Origin: Paulownia fortunei
Lineage: Eukaryota > Streptophyta > Magnoliopsida > Lamiales > Paulowniaceae
Assembly: GCA_019321725.1 (NCBI GenBank)
Contig: CM033108.1
Coordinates: forward strand, 2,922,001-2,986,000
Reading direction: 5' to 3'
DNA length: 64,000 nt
Shown here one piece after another: positions 22,610 to 34,439 of this stretch (its first letter is position 1; every line of letters starts with the position of its first letter). A model generated the notes under the pieces. The model had not been told where the DNA came from and searched no databases. It saw only the letters and a program-made list of their open reading frames with translations. Made by a program: the position numbers and the translations under genes.

Positions 22610-22617
22610 TATATATA
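22610..22617 (-). promoter_or_regulatory. TATA box of CAF1 copy C
   Basis: Same 'tatatata' and same 74-bp spacing as in copy B. Confidence 0.6.
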
Positions 22618-24860
22618 ACGTTGGGTTTGTAATTCAGCGCAAGGAGTTGATTTTAAAAACTTTATTCTTGATTGGTTAAATAAATTTGGTAAGTTAGAGT
22701 GTTTGTTTATGGAAAGTTGTTATTTTCTTAAAAATCCAAGGACAGAGATTTCCTAGTTGATGCCATGATGGAAAGACAGAGAGTTGCCAAAAAAAGAACA
22801 CAAAAAAAAACACAATTTTTTATTTTACCCAATCCACAAGATAGTAGTGAAAAATATAATTAAATGTTCTTTACTATAACTGGAGATTTGTTATTTTATA
22901 TTATACATATTTTTACTGTCGCATGCATCCTTATATTTTCTATGTCAATAATTTAAAGATAAGATGACCATCCTTCGATATTAAATTTGTATTATATCTT
23001 GTGAACTTATGATTGAAATAGTGCAATTGTTAATCGCCTTGATCCCATAAGAGAAAACCAAAGAGTAGGAGAGAGAGAAATGAACCAATGAGACCTTGAG
23101 GATCTTAGTAATGAACCAAAATTATTAAGATATTTTTAGGGTTTATAAAATATTTAATTTTATTTTAAAAATAAATTCTTGAAACATGTGGATGAAATGA
23201 AATCATAGAATTAAAAGATGTTAATAATAATAATAGTTTGGTAATTTATATGCTCAAATTCAAAAAAATTGTTAAATCTTAGAAACAAATTAGGGTCTCA
23301 ATTTTCAAGAGTTTATATTGTGAAGCCTTTCTTCTAAAACTTAAAAAAAAAAAAATAAAATAACGACTTCTTGTGAATTCTCAAATATCTTAGAATTTTT
23401 ATGAAATTTACAAATTTAGATATGACAACCAGCTGGTAAATGACGGATTTGGCAAAATTCAATAACCACTCCATCAAGGCTAAGTGGATTCAAGACATGC
23501 CTTACCCTATCCGAATTAGTCCCAAACCTATCCTGCCTTGAATTCAAAGCTAACGTGTCCAATCCTCTAAACGCGTGAATTTGCTGCTCTATTATTTTGA
23601 CTACTTATTAAATTAGAAAATATCTGAAAATAACTAAAAAATGCATAAATTACATGTACATCATCTTGTCTTTACAACAAGGCATGGTTAAAAAAATAAG
23701 AAGACAAATAATACTTTAAATTTCTAATTGAGATAAATTGTATTTTCTTCAGTAAAAATATTTGATTTTTTATTTGGAACTAGCCAGGATGTTTTCATGT
23801 CTTCCTAAATGCGCTCCTCATTTTTCTTTGATTTCGATCTCTGATTTTTCCTTTTTATTATTTTATTTAAGATAAAAGTAATGAGGATTGAAGAATCAAC
23901 AATGTCAATATCTAAAACATCATCAGGCCATGATTAGGGATCGATTCTTGACTGTCTCTATTTGTTGTGGCAAACAAATTTAGTCAAGAAAGAAGCAATT
24001 TATTGTTATTAAAAAAAAAAAAAACAATTACACCTGAGACCCGTTTAGGCTTCCCCAAATCCGTCCCGAGCTATGTGGGTTTCGTGATGGATTCAAATTT
24101 TATCCGATTTAAATATCTACTATATAAATTAAGTCAAATATCCTAAACAGAAAAATTGAGGCATCAAAACTACAAGATTTGAATTGAATCACCCTCAAAG
24201 TGTGAATACTTGTTACATGATAACTTTTTTTGAACAATTATTTTCATTGTAGTTGTTAATTATTGATTGTTAAATATATTTATTATTATTATAATATATT
24301 TAATTATTTCATTAACAAAATTAGAAAAAGATAAGGAAGAAGAAGAAAGAGCCAGACATGCATATGAAAACTTGAACCCCTTTTTCAAAAGCAATATACT
24401 AGTAATCTTAACTTTACACACATCATTGTAAGATGCTTTTCTCGGATTTAGTACGTCATTATCTAACAACTTAGGTTTTAATGCAATAATTCATTCAACT
24501 TCGATGTCAGTTTGTGTGGAAGACAATTACGAGGAATGGTAGAAAAAAAAAATATTATTTATAAATATCTATTTTATTTATCAAACTTGTCCCAAACTTG
24601 AATACGTATATGAATAAGCAGTGCTTTTGAATCCTTTGTTGAACGTATGTTTCGATAGTTATTCTATTATATAAATATAATATAATTTACAATTAAATAT
24701 TTAATTAAAAAAATAATTTACACTTAATATTTATTTATATATAAGGCGAAATAAAAGATAAAATAGAGGATGTGAATTGCATTTGTAGGCTCTAACCAGA
24801 TGTGTCCATTTTAATTAAGTCAAATTAATCACCCTTAGACAGATAATTAGACATTAATGA
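22618..24860. other. CAF1 copy C upstream region and spacer
   Basis: Up to 24013 this repeats the flank of copy B. From 24014 it aligns with D from about 33285 ('acaattacac', 'aaatcctaaacagaaaaatt', 'agttgttaattattgattgttaaatatat'). A GC-richer insert present in D (33500-33725) is absent here. No gene is supported. Confidence 0.55.
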
Positions 24861-24874
24861 TTTATTACAGATTA

Positions 24875-25046
24875 CTCGTATTGACTTTGTGTGTGAGCGC
24901 TCGTGGAACATTCCAAATCACAAGTCTAGTAGCAGATAAGAACATTTTACTCGGTGGCGCATGTTAAGCCAAAGATGGCCAGTTTGGAGAGATAATTACA
25001 CTTGTGCCCCAGAAGATTTTAACTATTTTCCAAACCACCCAGCATA
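24875..25046 (+). pseudogene. Broken copy of the small secreted-type ORF of unit D
   Basis: This is paralogous to 34109-34300, sharing the leader-like 'LTLCVSARGTFQITSL' segment and the 'ADKNILLGG' that follows. Here the Cys codon region is followed at once by a stop ('tgttaagcc'). A replacement of 'ccaagaa' by 'ggaga' then shifts the frame. The family is not recognised. Confidence 0.5.
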
Positions 25047-25186
25047 GAGTAAAATTGCAAAAATGTCATTGTGTTTTGTTAATGTAGCAGAAAAACATCT
25101 CAATCATAAAAGAAAGATAAAAGAGCTACTTATGTGAAAATTTAATAAACTAATATTAGAAAGCACTGCTTATGCAAAAATAATAG

Positions 25187-25560
25187 GCTGATTTGATTTT
25201 ATTTTCAAACTCATTTTCATATTTTCAGCATTTTTAGAGTGAAAAATATTTTTACTAGATTTTTGTGCAAAAATAAAAATATGAAATTAGTAATATTTTT
25301 ATATAGACTGTATATATTTGGAAATGAAAATATATTTACTTTATGATATTTTTTATATAAAAAAATATAAAATATTAGTATATTTGAAAATAAATTTAAT
25401 AGGTGAATAAAATACGTGAAATGCTAGTATGTTTGGAAATATGTTTTGAAAATAAAACTTAATTGTGTTTCTAATAGAAAATGGTAAAACAAATATATTT
25501 TTGGAATTTCAAGTAATAAAAAGTGAAAAGATTTATTATGAAAATGAAAACAAACTGAGC
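25187..25560. mobile_element. MITE-like element shared by units C and D
   Basis: The ends are an inverted repeat: 'gctgatttgattttattttc' on the left and 'gaaaatgaaaacaaactgagc' on the right. The core is AT-rich and non-coding. The paralogous element in D (34440-34737) keeps a better left end ('gcccgtttagttttattttc') but has an internal deletion. The insertion predates the C/D split. Confidence 0.5.
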
Positions 25561-25634
25561 ATATTTTTACCACTAAGTGACGATTCTAGCTTTGTTTCTC
25601 TTTTATAATACTCGATATCACAAGTATATAAATC

Positions 25635-25757
25635 AAGCTTGGCTCAATCTCATTGTCTTTCTTCTCCTTATTGCATTCGTCTCTCCTTCATTTTTCTTTT
25701 CCCACTCTAAACCTAACCAAGTGGTGGCGCACGTTGATGCAGTGAACGAAGAATAGT
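25635..25757 (+). pseudogene. Short leader-like coding relic, paralogue of 35240-35362
   Basis: An open segment encodes a hydrophobic run (W-L-N-L-I-V-F-L-L-L-I-A) followed by 'HSKPNQVV' and a stop. The reading frame and stop position are conserved with unit D, but no ATG precedes it here. It looks like a signal-peptide-bearing exon of a small protein. The family is unknown and coding status is doubtful. Confidence 0.35.
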
Positions 25758-26545
25758 TTTATTTTATTTTATTTTTCTAAAATAAAAAATAACTCAAGCC
25801 AAAAAAATCTAATTTCTTTATAAATAAATGGCACAATAAGTAACTCAGACATAAAAATTAACGGTGTTAGTCATTTGTTGTGCGAGGAAATGTTCGTTGT
25901 GTTTTCTTCAAATACAAAGGAGAATTTTGTTCTATTTTCTCATTAAGTGAAGTTTTCTGCCACATTAATAAAATAAAAACAGAATTTTTTTGAAGTTTTC
26001 ATGTAGTATCACTATTTGATTATAGTGTATCATGGCCATATAGTACGTTTTCAACTTTGAAAAATCGATAAATAATCATATTAAGATTATAGTATATGTA
26101 TCAGTAATTTTTCTGTTTAAATAAAGAATAATTTAACATAATTTATCCTTTATAATTAATGGTATAAACCAAATTGTACATACATATGATTTCAATATAT
26201 AATTTCAAGGTTTGGAATTTGAGGGGTATCATTAAATGATACAAATGATACCAACTATTAGCAAAATACCCAGTTGACAATAATAACAACAAATATTATA
26301 GAATAATTAGGACTAACTTTCGTTTATGTTTTTGGAAATGTAAACTTCAAGCATGGGAATTTGATCTTTGATTTAGATGCAAATGTGGTAATAATATACT
26401 TAAATGTTTTTTTCAAATTTATTATTTTTATTTTTTTCGATGCCGTAAAAGAAAATATTATGTATTAAAAAATGATTTTTTTTTTGAAAGAAGTGCATTC
26501 AATTTAACTAATAATATGAGTTGACACCACTTTCACTCAATATTT
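25758..26545. other. Right end of the C/D homologous segment
   Basis: AT-rich DNA aligned with D 35363-36121. Homology stops abruptly after 'cactttcactcaatattttt'. On the C side the next base pairs are the truncated 3' end of the UGT pseudogene. Confidence 0.55.
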
Positions 26546-26547
26546 TT

Positions 26548-27711
26548 GAACTATCCATTCTCATCCCTGATCACCTCCACACCAACACCAGCCTCCACCA
26601 CCAGCCTACAATTCACCGGCTGACCAAATTTTAAAGGCACGGCCACGACAGGAACCGCAAAATATATACTCTCTGTGATAGAACTCCAACCACAATGGCT
26701 CATGAAACCACCTACACTTGGATGTGCGAAGATTGCAGCCTGTGGTGCCCATCCCTGCAAAACTATCCCTCTCTGTTTTACCCGATCTAGAAACCCCTCA
26801 GGCACTGCCTCTTCTATCACAATCTCACTTCCAACAGGTGATCTAGCAACCCATATGAAGTTTAAATCACTTAGCTCCAACCCTTTTGCTATCTCTTCTA
26901 TTTGCTCCTTCGACAAGTAGTTTTCACTGCCAAAGGAAATGTACAGAGATGAAGATTGGCTTTTCTGACTCACCCAATGCATGATCTCTGAATCAGCAAT
27001 TTCTTCATTGTCAGCATCTGTAACAAGTGGACCAGTAGGAACAATTTTCTTCTGGCACAAGGTAGAAAGATAATCCATGTACTTGCCCTCAATCCCCCTG
27101 CAGTCCTATATCAGGACAATGTCACAAGATAATTGGAAGGTCCCAAAAGCAAAGCCGTCATCCATGGTTTTGACTATGATGGATGCACTTTGATCCCTTT
27201 TCTCATACTCCCTTAGGCATATTGCTGGATAAAGGAAAGTATCACAAGCCTTGTGTGTGTGCAGATGATGATAAAACGAAAATGCCATCGAACCTGAAAT
27301 AGCAAAAAGAACAGAAGGGATGCCTTGTGATGAAGCAAGTTTTGCAGACCAGGGCTGGAAACCATCATATATGAGCAAGTCAGGCTTTAAATTGCTGATT
27401 ATATCAGAAAAGCTGGAAATTGACATCTGAAATGCCTGCATGAGTGTTGGCATAAGATGGGGTGGTATATTTTTGGTTGTGTGGTAGTGTGGAGGAAGTT
27501 CAGGCAGGGATAAATGGAGTTCTACTAATTCTATTGAGACATCATCATTATCAGACAAATCTTTCTTGATAGAATCAAGGTTGATAGATGTAGAACAGAA
27601 GTATATGTGGAAGTTTCTCTTGGAGAGACTTTTGGCTAGTTCAAGAAAAGGGAATACATGTCCATGAGCTAACCATGTGTGTTTTGCATCCATTAATTGG
27701 TAAAGCAACAA
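26548..27711 (-). pseudogene. UGT94-like UDP-glycosyltransferase, stop-containing and 3'-truncated
   Basis: A family-1 plant glycosyltransferase (sugar transfer from UDP-sugar to small molecules) of the UGT94 type, which mostly extends sugar chains on specialised metabolites. The N-terminal half (to 27106) has the catalytic-histidine motif W-L-A-H-G-H and the 'KPDLLIYDGFQPW' segment. It ends in an in-frame TAG at 27106-27108, after which the same frame continues through 'DCRGIEGKY' to a second half. That half holds the 44-residue PSPG box at 26620-26751, beginning W-A-P-Q and including H-C-G-W. The box ends G-Q where the family has D/E-Q, a sugar-contact change. The frame ends at 'RDENG', so roughly 55-60 C-terminal residues are missing. 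The intronless total of about 386 codons compares with about 450. It is probably non-functional. Confidence 0.85.
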
Positions 27712-28588
27712 ATCATGATGATCTGTTTCTTTTTTTTTCCTCTGTTAAGAGCAAAATTTCAAGATTCAGGGGAAGGTGGTAAAAAAAAATATTTTTTTTA
27801 ATTCATGGCAAACATATAGAGTTAATGAAATGACCATTCTGTCAACTCATAGGTAATGACAAATTTCCAAGAAAGCGCCTTTGAAGGTCAAAAACGACGC
27901 TAATAAGGACAAGCGAAATTAACCTGCGTTCTATGGGGAGCCGTTTTTTTTTTCTATTAACCTCAATTCAAATAATTTAGCTTGAGACAACTTTCGGAAC
28001 CAAGAAGATTACCTAGGGTGAAGTGGGTAAAAACCTGAACTGCATAATGTTTAGATTTGTTTTTATATTATTTTGGGAGAGATGTTTTGGGAAGGTATTT
28101 TGACAAAATATATCTGAAAATGAAAATAAAAATAAATGAAAGTAATGTTTGATTTTGTTTTAAGAAATATATTATTTTACTATAAAATACCTTGTCTTGT
28201 AAGGTTTTTTCCTTAAGATTAAATCAGTATTTTTTTAATATAAAAAGGAAGATAATGTATATTTATAATAATATAATGATTGAACACTGTATATTGATGT
28301 TGATGTATGATTGAATAATGTAATAATGTTGATGTATAGTAGACCCTTAAATTTATTTTTTTTGGGGGAGGGAAATTCTCATTTATTTTGAAGAAATAAA
28401 CTCCCAAACTTATTTGTCCAATATTTTTCTTGTATCAGGTGAAGCATTGTGCTCAAAATTTCTCTCCCATTTCCCCATTCAATCATGTGCTTTCAATTTA
28501 TGGCTCTTTTGCTGACAAATTCCCAAAATGTTATTTCTCCATGACCACATCTATAATTACCTTTCCAGCTGCATTTATATGCCCTCAA
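27712..28588. other. Spacer upstream of the UGT relic
   Basis: AT-rich. A poly-A stretch lies at 27781-27800, and a segment near 28050-28160 with 'tgtttagatttgttttta' and 'tgtttgattttgtttt' resembles the MITE-like ends seen elsewhere. No gene is supported. Confidence 0.5.
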
Positions 28589-29189
28589 TTAAATAATTCA
28601 GATTATTTATTTTAATTTTATATTTCATCTTGTATATCATATTACATACCAAAAATTTATCTAAGTGAACAAGCATTTATAATGAGAAATACAAAATGAA
28701 TCACTAATTTGCAATAGAAGATCAAAAGTGTTCATCAAAACTTAAAGGGTCATTCCCGGGAAGCATTTTTAAAATTTTTTTTTCCCGAAATGAAAACTTG
28801 TTTAACAATTCTTTTCCCAAAACAAAGCCATATTTTCTCAAAATGAAACGGGACCGTTGTATGTCACATCATTATACTATCAAATTACTATATTATTATA
28901 ATCTATAAATATATATCATTTTTATTTTACATTAAAAAAGGCTGATGTAAATTCTACATTAAAAAATGTTTGCTCAAAATAAAAATTATAATAATATATT
29001 GCTCAAAAAAGTAAATTCTACATTCAAAACACATTTCTCAGTTTTTCTCCCACTGAAAAAGCCCAACAACCCATATGGTGGCATTCACATTGCTGAGTTC
29101 TGGCCCTGGATTTTCTAATTTTACAAGTACTCACTCCATAGGATAGCAAACAAATACATTTCGAGGATGCTTGGATTTATTTTTTCACT

Positions 29190-29820
29190 TCCTTTTTTAT
29201 TTATTCTTTAAGAATAAAATCAAACATATATTAGTTTCTTTAATATACTTTCCTCAAACACACCAAAAAAAAAAAAAAAAAAATTCGATTATTTGAAACG
29301 ACACCTAAAGCGGAATCAGTATTCTATAACAAGATACACGAAGTAGCATATTCATGTAAAATGAATCTCGAACATGATAGTATTTCAAAGGATATAAGCA
29401 ACCAAAGCAAACTATTTTGATCAGTTTATACTCCACCTTTTTACTTAGATCCATTTTCTCATTGTAGGAGCAAAATAACAACTACATAGGCTCATGAAGT
29501 TGGTTGAGCAAGTTAGAAGAATTACTAATTCAGGATGGGGACTCAAAGTCTGAAAAGTAGACACAACTAGTTAATTAGGCGCATGATTTAAAAATCTCCA
29601 GTAGGTGTATAGACCTAACATTGGTTAGATTGCAAGTGAAGGTTTTGAATTCAGTACCCAAAATAAACTATCCCAAATTAAGGAAGAAAGGTTGCTTTGG
29701 GGATTCTTGGCAATTACAAAGTGAAACTTGACTATCCTAGCTATTTTTGATACAATGCCTGTCATTTTTTACACTTAACCAGGACGTGTACTATTAAGAA
29801 TCTTATTGTTTAAAAAATTT
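29190..29820. other. D-specific insertion of unknown class
   Basis: Copies B and C run directly from 'ggatttatttttccactt' to 'attgatcattataacttgatcg', but D has about 630 extra bases, including an 18-A run. No coding domain, inverted ends or target duplication could be recognised. It may be a decayed non-autonomous element. Confidence 0.45.
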
Positions 29821-30546
29821 TGATCATTATAACTTGATCGATAATTGCTATGTTACTGTTAATTCATATTTAAATATAATAAAAAAATTAATCGCTCAAT
29901 AAAAAAATAAAAAAATAAAAAAATAAAAAACAAAGAAAGAAAGAGAGAGCCTTATCAAGTGGTTTTAGCAAACAGCCCAACTTTTGAAACAATACAGAAA
30001 TGATCACTAAGAAAACATCGCCTATATTAGCTTGCCAGTGGGCACAAATTATTCCATTTTCTTTTTGGGCCTCATATGTGTTTCAGTAAACTCTTTTTCT
30101 GCAGCACACAAATTGCAGAAGCCCAATGGGCAAAATTGCAAGGATTACTTTTTACAAAATTCATCCTATTAATTTGAATTTTTTTCTAGGAAAAACTTAA
30201 ATAATTTTTTTGGTTTTCCGAGTTTAGCTTAAAAAACTCAAAACAAGAATTTCAAATTCTACAGAGTTATAGATTGACCGGTTTCATGTTTATACGATAC
30301 AACAAAAATTAGTTATTTTACAATATTAGTATATTGTTTGTTGGTGTAATCAACAAATACTTCCTTTTATTCACATGTTTAATGTATTATTTATTAAGTG
30401 TAACATCTCAAATATTATTTCAGTTTACTAAAATGAAAAATAAAATAATTAAAGAAAACATGATTTACATATACTAACAACCAACTCAAAAAAATAGTAA
30501 TCAATCCACATACAAAGAACCACTTATGATTGAACCAAGAACCAAC

Positions 30547-31382
30547 TCAAAAAACAGTAGTCAATCCATACAACTTGTGATTGAACTTCCTCATTGCAAA
30601 CATCATTTTCCCATTGGAAGAATTCTTCCTCAGCTCCACAAAAGCATGCATGGTCAGCAAACTATCCGAACCCGCCTGATGACTTTTCCCTGCCACCCGC
30701 TCCAAGTTCAAACTCTTAGCCACCCTGTCTAGACCCCCATGCACCCCAAAGAAACGGATCATGTTCTTCAAATCAAAAACAGCCACTCCAAAATAAAGCC
30801 TCACCAGCATCATAAATTCCTTCAAATCATCGGGCAGTATTCTCCCAGTCAGAATCTTGATCAAGAACCCGAAATCATAAGGCCCGTGGAAAGTGATCCA
30901 CATCATACTCCCGCGGAATGAACTCATGCCCAGCCCGGAAATCTTGAACAACACAGCGAAGTGACTGGAGTCTATTCCCCTTTGCTTGTTCTTCAAGAAA
31001 TCAATTCCTTGGCGCTTGAGGAGCGAGATGGATTCGGAGTTCTGGAGGTCGCGGTCGGAATCGAAATCCCGGAAATTGAATTCCCATATGTATTGGGATC
31101 CAGTGCCGAAGTGCGGGAGATTACCGTGGGCGTCGGACAGGGTGAGCCCGAGTTGAATGATGTTCAACGCATCGACGTTCTGTTTCATGACAGCGTAGAA
31201 TGCCGACGGAGAAAGGCTGGAGCGGAGGTGTTCGGGACGCCGGAGGGGTGGTATACAGTTCCGGGGAATTCAGTGTCCATGGAAGCAAACGGGAATCGGG
31301 ATAGAGATTGTTGGATGAGATAGAATTCTGAAACAAGATTGCTCTGCCAAACCTCTCGTACTATGATCGGCAATGGCGCCAT
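30547..31382 (-). pseudogene. CAF1: CAF1 deadenylase, copy D, frameshifted by one base
   Basis: This is the paralogue of copies B and C with the same ATG (31382) and stop. A run of four G in B and C ('ttcggggacg', 18531) is three G here (31234-31236), which shifts the frame after about codon 49 ('PSGVP') and leads to a short wrong tail. The rest of the enzyme stays open in the original frame from the internal Met codon at 31188-31186 to the stop. That part includes the D170-, H235- and D240-equivalent residues. D36 and E38 lie before the shift, so neither piece alone has a complete active site. The otherwise clean second half suggests recent loss or a sequencing error. Confidence 0.88.
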
Positions 31383-31455
31383 TCTTCTTGAAACTTTTCT
31401 TCTTCTTTCAACTTAATTTTTCTCTGGTGGAGACTCTTCAAATCAAGTATGGGAG

Positions 31456-31463
31456 TATATATA
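31456..31463 (-). promoter_or_regulatory. TATA box of CAF1 copy D
   Basis: 'tatatata', 74 bp upstream of the ATG at 31382, kept as in B and C. Confidence 0.5.
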
Positions 31464-31649
31464 AACGTTGGGTTTGTAATTCAGCGCAAGGAGTTGATTT
31501 TGGAAACTTTATTCTTGATTGGTTAAATAAATTTGGTAAGTTAGAGCGTGTAGTGTTTCTAATTTGGAAAAAATCCAAGGACAGAGATTTCCTAGTTGAT
31601 GCCATGGTGGAAAGACAGAGAGTTACCAAAAAAAGAACACAGAAAAAAC

Positions 31650-31672
31650 ACACACACACACACACACACACA
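31650..31672. repeat. (CA)n microsatellite
   Basis: A CA dinucleotide run in the copy D promoter. B and C have an A-rich tract at this place. Confidence 0.9.
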
Positions 31673-33204
31673 AATTTTCCAATCCACAAGATAGTAGTGA
31701 AAAACATAATTAAATGATTTTTACTATAACTGGAGATTTGTTATTTTATATTATACATATTTTTACTATCGAATGCATCCTTATATTTTCTATGTCAATA
31801 ATTTAAACATAAGATGATCATCTTTCGATATTAAATTCGTATTATATCTTATGCAAGTAAAAAATAAAATAGTGCAATTATTAATTGTCTTGATCTCATA
31901 AGAGAAAACCAAAGAGTAGGAGAGAGAAATGAACCAATGAGACTTTGGGGATCTTAATAATGAACCAAAATTATTAAGAAATTTTTAGGATTTAGAAAAT
32001 ATTTAATTTTATTTTAAAAAATAAATTCTTGAAACATGTGGATGAAATGAAATCATAGAATTAAAAGATGTTAAGAATAATAATAGTTTGGTAATTTATA
32101 TGCTCAAATTCAAAAAAATTGTTAAATCTTAGAAACAAATTAGGTTTCAATTTTCAAGAGTTTATATTGCGATTTTGTAAGCTTCTCTTCTAATTTTTTT
32201 TTTTTTTTAAGAATAACAAATTACTTCTTGTGAATTCTCAAATATTTTACAGTTTTTATAAAACTTACAAATTTAGAGATTACAAAGGGAATGCGAACGA
32301 ATTTGACCTAATTCAAAATCCACTCCATAAGTCTGCTAAATTCATAAATCCACTGCTCTATTATTTTAACAACTTATTAAATTAAAAAATATCTAAAAAT
32401 AACTAGAAAATGCATAAATTACATGTACGTCATCTTGTCTTTACCACAAGGCATGGTTAAAAAAACAAGAAGACAAATAATTCTTTAAGAGCTTTTACTT
32501 CATTTAATTAGCTTGGATATATTAAAATATCTAACCTACTCAAATATTACTTTTAATAATAATGACTCATGATAAAATTTCAAATCGAATATAATTGATA
32601 ATATTTGATGGATTATTTATCCCATCTATGAAGTGGGATGAAATAATTACACCATCTTATTTAAATATCTAAAATATATTTTGACAATAATACCCATAAT
32701 TTTTAAACCATATATTATAATTTAAATCTAGACTAATTTATGATAATTTTTAATTAAAAGTAAATCAATCAAAGACATAATAATTCACATAATTATCTAT
32801 CAAAATACACGTTTGTTAAGAATTTTTACTAATATATTATACAAATAATCATATGAAGTACACATGAGATATATTGGATAAATTAATTATAATATCATAT
32901 TTTTTATTAATCATTTCTGATTCAAACCAAATAAATAAATGACCCATAATTTTTAATTGAGATAAATTGTATTTTCTTCAGTAAAATATTTGATTTTTTT
33001 ACTTGGACATAGCCAGGATGTTTACAAGCTATCTAAAGGTATGGTTTCATGTCTTCCTAAATGTGCCCCTCCTTTTTCTTTGATTTCGATTCTCTGATTT
33101 TTCCTTTTTTTTTTTTATTTTAGATAAAAGTAATGAGGATTGAAGAATCAACAATGTCAATAACTAAAACATCATCAGGCCATGATTAGGGATCGATTCT
33201 TGAC

Positions 33205-33415
33205 GGTGTCTGTCTCTATTTGTTGTGGTAAACAAATTTAGTCAATCGAAAAGCAATTTATTGTTGTTATAAGAAAAAAAACAATTACACACAACACCAA
33301 TTTAGCCTTCTCCAAATCCGAGCTATGTCTCTGTCTCTGTTTGTTGTGGTAAACAAATTTAGTCAATCGAAAAGCAATTTATTGTTATTATAAGAAATAA
33401 AACAATTACACACAC
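33205..33415. repeat. Local tandem duplication, about 115 bp
   Basis: The string from 'tgtctctatttgttgtggta' through 'gtcaatcgaaaagcaattta' to 'aaaacaattacacacac' occurs at about 33210-33300 and again at about 33327-33415. Units B and C have it once. Confidence 0.7.
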
Positions 33416-33499
33416 CACCCATTTTTGTGACACATTTGAAATTAATATTGTCCCAATATAAATTAATCAAACATCCTAAACAGAAAAATTTAGGCACTT

Positions 33500-33725
33500 G
33501 GACTACAAAAGGGTTTGGGAAAACCCGACAGACAACCGTTCAGCACCTGTTCCGAAAGAGAATCGGGCTAAAATTCCTGAATTGGAAGCGGTGGTTGACG
33601 ACAATGTTAAGGAGTCCGGAGACATCGGCGGGGGTCTCGGAAAGAGTTATATTTTCTCTTTAACAGCCTGCCCATCCTAAAAACGGGTCAATCGGAGGTA
33701 AGGTTTAGCGGTTGGAAGAGACTAT
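33500..33725. other. GC-richer insert of unknown origin in unit D
   Basis: Units C and D align on both sides ('cctaaacagaaaaatt' and 'aagatttgaat'), but only D has about 220 bp of clearly higher GC with coding-like texture. Two overlapping plus-strand frames are open, and one contains 'PELEAVVDDNVKESGDIGGG'. I do not recognise a family. It could be a captured gene fragment or part of a retroelement gag. Confidence 0.45.
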
Positions 33726-34108
33726 AAGATTTGAATGTGGATTACACATGATCGATAATTGTTACATAATTTTTTTTTTTGAACTATTATTTTTATTGTA
33801 GTTGTTAATTATTGATTGTTAAATATATTTAATATTATAATATATTTAATTATTTCATTAACAAAATTAGGAAAAAAAGAAAGGAAGAAGAAAGAAGAAG
33901 AAAGAGCCAGACATGCACAAGAAAACTTGAACCCCTTTTTCAGAAAGAAATATACTAGTAATCTTAACTTTACACTTAATATTTATTTATATATAATGCC
34001 AAATAAAAGATAAAATAGTGGGTGTCAATTGCATTTACAGGCTCTAACCAGATGTGTCCATTGTAATTAAGTCAAATTAAACACCCTTAGACAGATAATT
34101 AGACATTA

Positions 34109-34300
34109 ATGATTTATTACAGATTACTCGTATTGACTTTGTGTGTGAGCGCTCGTGGAACATTCCAAATTACAAGTCTAGTAGCAGATAAGAACATTTT
34201 ACTCGGTGGCACATGTTACGCCAAAGATGGCCAGTTTCCAAGAAATAATTACACTTGTGCCCCAGAAGATTTTAACTATTTTCCAAACCACCCAGCATAG
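34109..34300 (+). CDS. Hypothetical small secreted-type protein, 63 codons (doubtful)
   Basis: The frame starts at ATG with a short hydrophobic leader (residues 1-15, ending 'LTLCVSA'), then a polar region with two cysteines (in 'GGTCYAKDG' and 'YTCAPEDF') and a 'NYFPNHPA' end. It fits a secreted peptide by texture, but I do not recognise the family. The paralogous site in unit C is broken by a stop and a frameshift, so if it codes, only copy D is intact. It may be one exon of a larger, lost gene. Confidence 0.35.
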   Translation: MIYYRLLVLTLCVSARGTFQITSLVADKNILLGGTCYAKDGQFPRNNYTCAPEDFNYFPNHPA

Positions 34301-34439
34301 AGTAAAATTGCAAAAATGTCCTTGTGGTTTGTTAATGTAGCAGAAAAACATCTCAATCATAAAAGAAAGATAAAAGAGCTACTTATGTGAAAATTTAATA
34401 AACTAACGTTAGAAAGCACTGCTTATGCAAAAATAATGA

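Larger units (their letters stand above)
20161..24013. repeat. Tandem duplication unit C (about 3.85 kb)
   Basis: The second head-to-tail copy of 16311-20160. It ends in a 14-A run (24011-24024), where copy B has 10 A. Homology to the older unit D continues past this point to about 26545, so C carries the ancestral right flank and B is the truncated extra copy, or the reverse event at the same A-tract. Confidence 0.93.
31680..34100. other. CAF1 copy D upstream region and spacer
   Basis: Homologous to B/C up to about 33290, with a D-only AT-rich insert at about 32488-32940 flanked by similar 'taattctttaa' and 'taatttttaa' strings, a possible target duplication. No functional gene is supported. 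The GC-richer piece at 33500-33725 is listed separately. Confidence 0.5.

Noticed and set aside
31373..31717. 114-codon frame starting opposite the CAF1 copy D start
   Set aside because: It covers promoter DNA and a CA repeat translated as His-Thr runs; low complexity, not a gene.
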